Source: Chrysochromulina tobinii | Lineage: Eukaryota; Haptophyta; Prymnesiales; Chrysochromulinaceae | DNA length: 29,194 nucleotides | Reading direction: 5' to 3' | Assembly (NCBI GenBank): GCA_001275005.1 | Contig: JWZX01002595.1 | Span: 1 to 29,194 of the forward strand | Notes under the pieces: generated by a model | Databases searched by the model: none | What the model saw: the letters and a program-made list of their open reading frames with translations, nothing else | Told to the model about the DNA's origin: nothing | Shown: one piece after another, positions 18,574 to 24,998 of the stretch | Position numbering within the stretch: position 1 is the stretch's first letter | Layout: each line of letters begins with the position of its first letter | Made by a program: the position numbers and the translations under genes

Positions 18574-19092
18574 ATCGCGGAGGGGCGGCTGCGCAGCCGA
18601 GGGCGCCGTCGTGGACGGCACATGCCGAGGCGCAAGCTCGCACGCACAATGGCCCTGGCCGACGAACACGACGAGGACAAGGACGAGGACGACGAGGAGG
18701 CAATGGCGGCCGAGGAGGAAGCGATGTTGCAGGCGGTGCTCGAGATCTCCAAGCGGGAGCATGAGATATCACAGCACCGCCAGCGAGAGAACCGCCCACC
18801 GCCGCCCAACGCGCCGCCGCTACCCTCCGCACCACCGCCGCGACCACCCACCGCACCACCGCCGCCGCCACCCTCCGCACCACCGCCGCCGCCACCCTCC
18901 GCACCACCGCCGCCGCAGCCCGCAGCTCCGTGCGCAGCTCCGCCCGCAGCGGCGGTTGTAGCGGCTGCGCCTCCTCTGACGCCTACGGGCGCTGCTGGCG
19001 CTGCAGGCGCGAGCAGCGCAGTGGACGGCGCCCACGACGGCGCCAAACGAAAGCTCTCGAAGCTCTCGACCAAGGGACGCCTCGCGCGCTGA
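11573..19092 (+). CDS. FANCM: FANCM/Mph1/Hef-family DNA helicase (Fanconi anemia group M homologue), ten exons
   Basis: Proposed exons: 11573-12441, 12721-12802, 12878-13084, 13208-13600, 13874-13912, 14019-14089, 14159-14361, 14512-14642, 14841-14939, 15058-19092; they join in frame to 2042 aa. The family opening [15 protein letters not shown] precedes motif I LPTGLGKT, Ia [51 protein letters not shown] and [11 protein letters not shown]. Between III and IV is the FANCM-type insert ([14 protein letters not shown] ... YELVNAYG ... SHPKL). It remodels replication forks and DNA junctions. ATG 11573 begins [16 protein letters not shown], an acidic start common in the family; ATG 11480 is upstream in frame. 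The last exon encodes ~1345 mostly disordered residues (Pro/Ala/Met repeats, a 13-residue-plus Asp/Glu run, [13 protein letters not shown]). I see no ERCC4 nuclease or HhH region. The helicase identity is firm; small exons 13874-13912 and 14019-14089 are less certain. Confidence 0.88.
12442..12720 (+). mobile_element. FANCM intron 1, 279 nt, GCATGCTGATT tandem repeats
   Basis: Starts GTGCGC; the exon at 12721 starts GTGCGT. The body is dominated by an 11-bp gcatgctgatt repeat with two copies of gatggcNgcctcagagcgc. The 3' site is tgcttgacag. Splicing gives [13 protein letters not shown], which fits the family. Length is divisible by three but stops are present. Confidence 0.8.
12803..12877 (+). 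mobile_element. FANCM intron 2, 75 nt, introner with ~24-bp exon copy
   Basis: gtgcaagagg...ctcacggcgct at 12803-12829 matches the next exon at 12878-12900, apart from a 4-bp insertion and one mismatch. The element then reads gcatgctgctgg...ctgattgc and ends CCCTCATCAG. Length is 25 codons with no in-frame stop. Confidence 0.85.
13085..13207 (+). other. FANCM intron 3, 123 nt
   Basis: GAG|GTGGGA to CTCATCACAG|CCG, phase 0. The body is gatgagtgcgtgctgagtgc / gcgtgctgagcgc repeats. No exon-start copy. The join FETE|PGKIPRF keeps the frame of the conserved insert. Confidence 0.65.
13601..13873 (+). mobile_element. FANCM intron 4, 273 nt, containing a second copy of the upstream exon end
   Basis: Intron and next exon both start GTGAGYGA. 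A 57-bp stretch spanning the exon end and 5' splice site (13568-13624) recurs at 13656-13712 with two mismatches. The 38 bp at 13619-13656 are identical to 15026-15063 at the end of intron 9. The later part is ctctctgatggcctctctga repeats; 3' site GCTTGCATGCAG. Confidence 0.75.
13913..14018 (+). other. FANCM intron 5, 106 nt, with polypyrimidine CT tract
   Basis: GTGAGCTTGATTGCC then gatgacctcgctgatgagc repeats, a long (CT)n tract and GCGTGGCAG|GTGGCG. Splicing moves from frame 2 to frame 3 and places [11 protein letters not shown] before motif IV. Confidence 0.65.
14090..14158 (+). mobile_element. FANCM intron 6, 69 nt: ~31-bp exon copy plus short family A element
   Basis: gtacggcg(cg)tgcaggagctc and following bases at 14090-14120 repeat the exon head at 14159-14187, diverged by a 2-bp insertion and a few substitutions. 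The rest is a short element ending gacctccctcatcag. 14122-14159 is identical to a stretch of intron 7. In-frame retention has no stop. Confidence 0.88.
14362..14511 (+). mobile_element. FANCM intron 7, 150 nt: two nested introner insertions
   Basis: First event: the 21 bp at 14344-14364 recur exactly at 14418-14438, enclosing a 53-nt element with gctgatggcctctgatgg words. Second event: 41 bp at 14436-14476 recur at 14512-14552 with one mismatch, enclosing a 35-nt element (14477-14511) ending gacctccctcatcag. Splicing 14361 to 14512 restores [17 protein letters not shown]. Confidence 0.85.
14643..14840 (+). other. FANCM intron 8, 198 nt, CTCGTGATGAT and GATTGCGCCT repeats
   Basis: CAG|GTGAGTG to ATCGGAGCAG|GTGATG. 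It contains two copies of gtgccgccgatgggctcgga, a gatctcgtgatgatctcgtg array and (gattgcgcct)n. Phase 0, length divisible by three. Confidence 0.75.
14940..15057 (+). mobile_element. FANCM intron 9, 118 nt, introner family A
   Basis: CTGCAG|GTGACTC to CCCTCATCAG|GGCATG. The body is ggccactcat and gatggccgct repeats. The last 32 nt and the first 6 exon bases are identical to 13619-13656 in intron 4. It moves from frame 3 to frame 1 into the long last exon. Confidence 0.75.
15232..15279 (+). repeat. Four 12-bp tandem repeats (ARHG) in FANCM
   Basis: gcccgacacggc occurs four times exactly, encoding ARHG units in the disordered C-terminal region. Confidence 0.9.
16897..17002 (+). repeat. 24-bp tandem repeats (PSVREPLA) in FANCM
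   Basis: ccgtcagtacgtgagccttt plus ggcg, four full copies and a partial fifth, in frame. Confidence 0.9.
17002..17181 (+). repeat. 18-bp tandem repeats (PPAMPA), about ten copies
   Basis: ccaccggcaatgcccgcg recurs about ten times with slight variation near the end (cctggaccat). In frame with the FANCM C-terminal region. Confidence 0.9.
17905..18017 (-). mobile_element. Reversed introner flanked by 26-bp direct repeats in the FANCM last exon
   Basis: 17905-17930 and 17992-18017 are identical (cgtggcggctcgcgcctcgc plus cgcctc). Between them, 17946-17988 read on the minus strand gives ctgatggcctctgatgagct followed by a stretch ending TCCCTCATCAG, the family A element in reverse. The repeat-to-repeat distance is 87 bp (29 codons), so the reading frame is kept. 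Confidence 0.8.
18516..18572 (+). repeat. (GAGGAC)n acidic repeat in FANCM
   Basis: A pure gaggac repeat encoding alternating Asp and Glu, directly after [13 protein letters not shown]. Confidence 0.9.
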
Positions 19093-19349
19093 GGTGAGCA
19101 CTTAAGATCGTAGAGGTATCGAGAGCGTTGAGAGTCGATGTTACAGTTGTAGACGATAGCGTCGGTTAGAAGTGTCGCTCTAGAAGTAGAACGGTGTACG
19201 TCATGCGCCAGTGTTGTCCGTTTAAGCGAAGAGAGAGGATATCTACCTGGTGCTGGTCCTGGAACTGAGTAATGAAACAGTTGACGCGTGTATGCAAGCC
19301 CGCAAGACTTGGCTGCCTCCTGCCTGTACCCTCCGCTAATGAGTTTAAG

Positions 19350-20633
19350 TTACGATACATAGTGCTGATTCCCGCGCTCCGCCTCTGGGCTCACGCGACG
19401 CGTGATTTCGACGAGGTGTCGGGACGCGTCACGAACGGTAAAGCCGCCCGGCCCTTGCACAATGCGTTTGTAGTACGAGAGGTGCGCATCGGAGCCCTCG
19501 GGCCAGCGCGCCCCGAAGCGCTCCAGCCACGCTTCCGTATCGAAGTGCACGGGAAGCGCATCGTACCTGATGAGGGAGGCAGTCAGCATGCAATCAGGCT
19601 CCATCAATGGCGATAAGGCACGAGACGTAACGGGAAGCGCATCGTACCTCAACCCATCCGCTACACCGCCGTACATGGAGTCTGATGGGACGGTAAGGTC
19701 GGCACTCACGCGGGTGATGAGGCCAAAGGTGGTGCCACTAAAGTTGGCCATCCCGGCCGAGCCGTTGTTGAAGACGGCCCGCCGCCCGCGCCCAGCGCCC
19801 ACAACGGCGCCGCCATGCTCCTCGCCGCTGCCAAACGTGTCCCAAATTTGTCCAAACGGGAGACATGTGTGCGTACACAGCAGTCCGCTGACCTGCGCAT
19901 CGGCGAACCAGCTGAGCAGCTTGACGCGCGGCGTAATGGGCAGGTACGCCGCGCCGTCCGCCTCCGTGCAGCCGAGCGCCGCGCGCAGCGCCGTGTCGGG
20001 CGGCTCCATCGCCTCGATGCCGAGCTGCCAGCCCGCGAGGCTTTCCACGTCACCATGCACGACGCCCACGCGACGTCGCTGCTCGCCCACCTCGGCGACG
20101 AGCGCCTTGGGGAGCCCTTGCAGCCACGCGACGAGGTCCGGAGCGGCCGCCGCGGCAGCGGACGAGCGCAGCGCACCCACGATGCGGTCGGACCTCTCCA
20201 CGACGCCCGCTGAGACGTAGCTCGGGTAGCCGCATCCGCAGCTAGTGCTCGCAAAGTCGGAGGACTCGACCTCAACGTTGCCGGCCATTACCGCATGCCC
20301 CTCGCCGTCGCGCACCTGCTCGTTGAGCTCGCGCCACCAGCGAGGCTCAGCGTTGAAGAAGTTGAAGTCACCGTTGAAGATGATCGTCGGCGGCTGCGGC
20401 TCCCGCCGAGCGCGCTCACGGATCGCAGCCAGGGCGCACGTGTTGCCGTACAGGCCACCCACGGCATACAGCGTCGAGGCGACCGGCACAATGCGCGCGT
20501 CTCGCAACGCGCGCGCGCCCAGACGGTAGCTCAGTGGGCATGCTGCGGGCGGGACCGTGCCCATGCCCACCAAGGGGGTCGTCGGCGGCGTGATTGTCCG
20601 AGAAGTTCTGAAGCGCGCGATCGCTCTTGTCAT
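19350..20633 (-). CDS. Bacterial-type calcineurin-like metallophosphoesterase, one intron
   Basis: Exons (minus) 20633-19648 and 19566-19350, 400 aa. In order: YAVGGLYGN, IIFNGDFNFF, VMAGNVEVE, GCGYPSYV, RVGVVHGDVESLAGW, LLCTHTCLPF, FNNGSAGMANFSGTTFGLITRV and RYDALPVHFDTEAWL. This matches, from memory, a family of bacterial metallophosphoesterases that share the unusual VGGLYGN first motif in place of DxHGN. The substrate is unknown. ATG 20631-20633 is the first true in-frame ATG. The gene converges with FANCM (258 bp between stops) and starts only 66 bp downstream of the 5S rRNA gene on the same strand. Its bacterial character suggests horizontal acquisition; the intron lies inside the most conserved C-terminal motif. 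Confidence 0.75.
   Translation of the reverse strand: MTRAIARFRTSRTITPPTTPLVGMGTVPPAACPLSYRLGARALRDARIVPVASTLYAVGGLYGNTCALAAIRERARREPQPPTIIFNGDFNFFNAEPRWWRELNEQVRDGEGHAVMAGNVEVESSDFASTSCGCGYPSYVSAGVVERSDRIVGALRSSAAAAAAPDLVAWLQGLPKALVAEVGEQRRRVGVVHGDVESLAGWQLGIEAMEPPDTALRAALGCTEADGAAYLPITPRVKLLSWFADAQVSGLLCTHTCLPFGQIWDTFGSGEEHGGAVVGAGRGRRAVFNNGSAGMANFSGTTFGLITRVSADLTVPSDSMYGGVADGLRYDALPVTSRALSPLMEPDCMLTASLIRYDALPVHFDTEAWLERFGARWPEGSDAHLSYYKRIVQGPGGFTVRDASRHLVEITRRVSPEAERGNQHYVS
19567..19647 (-). mobile_element. Intron of the metallophosphoesterase gene, 81 nt, introner family A
   Basis: On the minus strand the intron starts GTACGATGCGCTTCCCGT and the next exon starts with the same 18 bases. 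The element ends ctgactgcctccctcatcag. Length is 27 codons with no stop; retention would repeat YDALPV in the protein. Confidence 0.85.
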
Positions 20634-20694
20634 ACAGGGGGGCAAAGTGAGTTGGGGCGAAGAACTAATAAAAGAATTGTTTTTTCACCTATAC

Positions 20695-20700
20695 AAAAAA
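20695..20700 (-). terminator. Pol III T-run terminator of 5S rRNA
   Basis: Six T residues on the minus strand directly follow the 3' end of the 5S sequence. Confidence 0.85.
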
Positions 20701-20816
20701 CGTGCAGCATATCGCCTTCCCGCGTGGTCCCCCACCGCAGTACTACCGATACTCGAGGCAGCTTAACTTCGCTGTTCGGATGGGAAGCGGTGACCCTGCC
20801 TGATGTGGCCGCACGT
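20700..20816 (-). rRNA. 5S ribosomal RNA
   Basis: About 117 nt on the minus strand. The 5' end acGTGCGGC pairs with the 3' end GCTGCACG(T) to form helix I. Internal landmarks are CCGATCTC-type loop replaced by CCGCTTCCCATCCGAAC, then box A AGTTAAGCTGCCTC and box C GGTAGTACTGCGGTGGGGGA, all as in eukaryotic 5S genes with internal Pol III promoters. The gene is single here, not in a tandem array or rDNA repeat, and sits just upstream of a protein gene on the same strand. Confidence 0.92.
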
Positions 20817-20837
20817 ACTGATCCACCTCAAAAAGCT

Positions 20838-20847
20838 GTTTATATAC
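20838..20847 (-). promoter_or_regulatory. TATA-like element upstream of 5S rRNA
   Basis: [12 protein letters not shown] the minus strand, centred about 25-28 bp before the 5S start. External TATA elements at this distance are known for 5S genes of some eukaryotes, such as plants and fission yeast. Confidence 0.6.
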
Positions 20848-21032
20848 AGGTTCCGCATTATTGCTCATCTGCTAAACCGTCCTTTAAATATTATCGATTA
20901 CACCACGCGCTCTTATTCGATGTCTGGTTGGGGACTTCGATTTGACATAGGGCTAAAAGGGGGTGCAAAAAGGGGGGCGCAGCACTCAAGAGCGAGCACT
21001 CAAGAGCAGCCCCCAAGTCGTCAAGGCCTCGT
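20848..21032. other. AT-richer interval between 5S rRNA and the SHRW-module gene
   Basis: Contains ctttaaatattatcgatta near 20881-20899 and several A/G-rich runs (aaaagggggtgcaaaaaggg). Probably 5' flank or first intron of the gene to the right; no defined element recognised. Confidence 0.35.
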
Positions 21033-24000
21033 GTGCCCGGGCGATGGGGGCGTCCCACGCGCGTGGAGAGTGCGTGGGACCCGCACAAACCCGCCTTTTA
21101 CTTTTTGTCACGAGAGGTCGTGCTTCAAGCCAGCACCAAGCAGCTGGGGCGTATGCAGGAGCTGCGCGACTCGCATAAGCTTTTGGCGCTGAACATCGAC
21201 CTAAAGGACGCCTTCCAGGGCAAGGGGCTGATCCAGCGCATCCTCTTCGTCAGCCACAGGTGGGAAGACTTCGCGAGGCCCGATGAGACCGGCGCGCAGC
21301 TGGCAGCGCTCCAGGAGCACCTGAAGGCCCACCCCGAGATCCAGTACGTCTGGTTCGACTACTCGTGCATGCCACAACGCTCGAGCTGCTGCCCGCCGGA
21401 TCAGGACGCCCGCACGCCCGCGGAGAAGGCCGAGTTCGACCATATGCTCAAAGCGGTCGCCGACCTCTACCTGACAGCCAAGGTGCTGATCCTGCTCGAT
21501 AAAATGTACCTCACGCGCTTCTGGACGACAATGGAGGGCTGGTGCTCGATGCAGCAGGTGACGCCGGAGGGCGTGCGCCCGGCAAGGCAGGGCGAGTCAC
21601 GTGTCACCGTGATGTGCATCCACAGAGGGGATGAGGACGACGAACGGGCCCTGCTGAAGATGTCAACCAAGACGCCGGCGGAGATGTCCAAGTTCCTCGC
21701 GTCGCCCGACGTGACGGTGACCAACAAGAAGGACAAGGTGACGATGCTGCCGATCGTCGGCAAGACCGACGAGCACGTCCGGGAGATGATGAGCGGCATA
21801 GACGGAAGCTCTGCGAGCTCGACGCTGCCTGTGCAGGTCCCCGTGCGCCCGAGCAGCGCATCGCCGCCCGGACTCAAGCTCGCGGGTGGCTCGCTTGGCG
21901 GCGGCGAAGGCTGTGGGGAGGCAGAAGCAAATGCGACAAGGCTGGCGATGCTTGATGCGCCTGCGTGGGGAGGCGGCGGCGAGGGTGGTGTCGAGGGCGG
22001 TGGACCGGTCACCAGCTCATTGCTTCACACAGAGAGCAATGTAGCAAGCGATGCCGTTCAAGGCAGCTCACAAGGCAGCTCAAGTACGGCTCTTGCCTTA
22101 ACGCGGTCGCCATCTTCGCCACGCGAGGTGATCACGCTTTGCCTCGAAGGTGACGTCGACTCTTTTGACGACTCGCGCGAACGCCGATTGAAGAGCGTAT
22201 TGGCAGGGCTGTTAGGTCCGGAGGTCTGCAGCGGAATTCGCAGCATCCGCATCGAAAAGCCCGCGTTATCCTCCAAGATGAAGGCGAGGATTGGAACTAA
22301 AAAGTGCCGCATCCGTGTTGAAGTCGACGAATCCCAGCTTCCGCAGCACTGCACAGCTTCCTACAGCAGTGACGCTGCTGAGTCGAGCGACAGTAAAAGC
22401 GACACATCCATCGATGACGACATTGCGCAGAGCATTTCAGAGATGACCAAGACTCGAGCGTGGCCGTCAAACATCAGTGTTAAGGACATCCAAGTAGTCT
22501 TCAGGCGCTTTAGCTCAGTCCTGCTCGTCTTGCTCATGCACCCCGTTGCGGCGCATGTCCTGTTCCAGCTCGCAAAGCAGCGCGACGAGACGCTGCGGCA
22601 GGAGAGTGTGAGGTGCTGCAAGCTTGGAGGTTGCGTCGCACAACTCGACGACCGTGCGGACATTGAAGACTGCGTTCGCAAGACCTGTGACGCGGAGAGA
22701 GAAGCGATCAGTAAGATGCCCGAGTACCAAGAGGAGAAACAACTAATAACCGCTAATAGCAATGGTGGCGGCGGCGGCGGTGGCGGCGGTGGCGGCGGTG
22801 GCGGCGGTGGCGGCGGTGGCGGCGGTGACGGCGGTGGCGCCGCGGCCGCCGACGAGAAGGCGGCGGCCGAGAAGGCGGCGGCCGAGAAGGCAGCAGCTGA
22901 GGAGGCGGCGGCAGCCGAGGAGGCGGCGGCTGAGGCCGAGATCGAGATCAACGCCGAGGAGCGCTCGAGGCGCGAGGCCAACGAAAAGGCGACGCTTCAC
23001 GCCGAAGAGGAAGCGACTGGGGCGGAGCGGCGCGAGGCAGAGCGGCGCGAGGCAAAGCGTGAGCTCTTAGAAGGCGAGGAGTCCGAGGCAAAGCGCACAT
23101 GCGCTCATGTCAGGCACGAGGCGGCACCCGAACTCGCTGCAGCATCTTCATCAGGGCATATAGGTTGGGACGACGATGACGCGACAGGATTGAAAAGCGC
23201 ACTACAGGACGTGACTCTCATCGATGCTGCATGGCTGGCAAATCTGGCTGACAACGGGAGCAGTCTGCCGAGCTGGCAGGAGCTACCAGCGGAAGCCAAG
23301 GTCACCCTTGCAGAGATTCGAACAATGGTATTTTGGGCCCGCTGGGGTTTGGTTGCCAGTCCTCGTCATATCGTACCCTTGGCTTGACCGCGACCATCCT
23401 GACAGGGCTGGCGAGCTCCTGCGTCGAGTTGCATTCGTTCTCAAGGCATTCGCATCCTCGTGCGATAGCAGCCCTGGCAGCAAGGTTGGTGTCTTTTGGG
23501 ACTACGGCTCACTCCCACAGCGCTCACGCAGCTGCCCTGAGGGGCGGGATGACCGAACACCTGCAGAACGCGCGCGCTTCAAGCGTGCGCTCAACAACAT
23601 AGGGCTGTGGTACAGCCATCCGAAAACATTCGTGCTCCTCGTTTCGAGGCCGCTGCCCGAGGGGGGGTATACCAACAGCGCGCCCTACGGAGCTCGAGGC
23701 TGGTGTTTTACAGAGAGGCACATGAGCTCTATGGTCAAGGGCACGGGCCTGCAGCTGGACCTCTCGCAGCTCACTGGCGCTGAGTGCACCATCGAGGACA
23801 TGATCAAGGCCTCTTCCGCACTTCAGCCGCCCCCCCTCACCCCGACCGCCTTCGCCGAGAAGCTGCGCGACGGTGTCAGCAGCGAGCGCTTGGCATTCAC
23901 CAACGGCGGTGACATCGATGTGGTAGCCGAGATCTATAAGCGAGCGTTCACTTCTGAGTTTGAACACATGCGGACCCTCTGCTTCTGCCATCGCAAATGG

Positions 24001-24354
24001 AGCGACGCACAGGGCGAGGAATTTTCAGCCGCCTTGCGATACGCCGTCACTGTCGGAGGGCTCACGCACGTGGAAGCGCTCGAACTGGAACACAATCGCA
24101 TCGGCGACCAGAGCATCATTGCGCTCGTGGACGCGTGCCAAGGGCACGTTATGCCCAGGTGCGCTTACATCTACCTCGACCACAATGAGATCGGCGACGC
24201 TGGGATGAGGGCTCTGGCGTCGGCGATCGAGAGGAACACGTGGCCGTTGCTGGAGAAGGTCAGAGTCGACGGCAACCCGAGGGCCAGCTCTGAGGCGCAA
24301 GCATCAGTTCTCGCCGCGCTGGAGACGCAAGTGGCGTTGCGTCGGGGGGAATGA
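21033..24354 (+). CDS. Large protein with two SHRW/WxDYxxxPQ modules and C-terminal LRRs; one frame break
   Basis: The first part (frame 3, 21033-~23340) has SREVVLQAS, ILFVSHRW, YVWFDYSCMPQRS and RTPAEKAEFDHML, then VITLCLEGDVDSFDD with a short conserved-looking fold, poly-Gly and an Ala/Glu coiled region (22840-23090). The second part (frame 1, ~23340-24354) repeats the module as LPVLVISYPWLDRDHPD, VGVFWDYGSLPQRS and RTPAERARFKRAL, then RGWCFTERHMSS, and ends with two leucine-rich repeats (ALELEHNRIGDQSI; YIYLDHNEIGDAGM). I associate such modules with expanded, functionally unassigned families in marine algae; they resemble HET/TIR-like modules in layout. The frame changes near 23325-23350 with no good splice sites: a frameshift, a sequencing error or an unusual intron. 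The true start is unclear: 21033 is GTG, the first in-frame ATG is 21153, but coding character begins before it, so an upstream exon is likely. Confidence 0.65.
22764..22843 (+). repeat. (GGCGGT)n poly-glycine tract
   Basis: Near-pure GGC/GGT repeat encoding about 26 Gly, followed by KAAAEKAAAE-type repeats in the SHRW-module protein. Confidence 0.9.
23325..23350 (+). other. Frame break in the SHRW-module gene
   Basis: The family-like sequence LPSWQELPAEAKVTLAEIR is in frame 3, while the continuation WLPVLVISYPWL is in frame 1. The overlap contains ttttgggcccgctggggttt. Removing one base, for example from the G-run, would join the frames. Confidence 0.55.
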
Positions 24355-24998
24355 AGCTCAATGTGAGGTCGCGGGGCTAACCCTGAACCAACCATACCGT
24401 CGAGACCTCGAGACACATGCCGGATGCCACACCAGACAACGCGTACATACTGAGATATCTGAGTACAGTCTGAGAAGCGGTATAGGGTTCAAGGACATGG
24501 ACAAGCCGGAAGGCAACAAGGCTGCGCCATGCCGGAACGGTGTCGACGGAAGGTGTGTGCATGAACAATGTTTAACGCCCCAGTTTGGCACCGCCCCCAG
24601 TCTGACTCGTTGCGATCATGAATGCGCATCTGTCCGATTTTTGTGCCCACACCCTAAGCTTCACGAAGCTCGAAGTGACAAGTGTTGGCTTCATAGGTTC
24701 ATTATTAGTAAGAAGTAGAACCTTCCCTTGCTAAAACCCGTTCCGATGTCGGATGTGGATGTCCGCTCGGTCTACCGTAGGTCTACCGGGTATACTTACC
24801 TGCCTTGACTTGACTTGATAGGCCCTTCCTACGGTCATGTTCTGTATACTGTACCGGGACTGGTTGTTTTCCCGGCTCCCCCCGGTGGTACGGTACCCCG
24901 ACTTGACACCCTGCGGACTTCGATGCAATCCCGCGCGGCCACATCAATCATGTTCTGCAACCTTGGCGCGCGGCGCGTGCCATCCGAGGGCACGTCGA
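24355..24998. other. Intergenic region before the GT61 gene
   Basis: Lower GC than the genes. A small in-frame ORF (24497-24718) has no recognisable features. A ctaccgtaggtctaccgggt tract and palindromic ggtaccgt-type words lie near 24770-24900. No RNA gene is identified. Confidence 0.4.

Noticed and set aside
20524-20545. ggtagctcagtgggca resembling a tRNA A box
   Set aside because: No B box or cloverleaf follows, and it lies inside the metallophosphoesterase coding sequence.
24788-24860. atacttacctg resembling the 5' end of U1 snRNA
   Set aside because: Only 11 nt match; the conserved U1-70K loop and later stems are absent, and the word is also just the complement of a splice-donor consensus.
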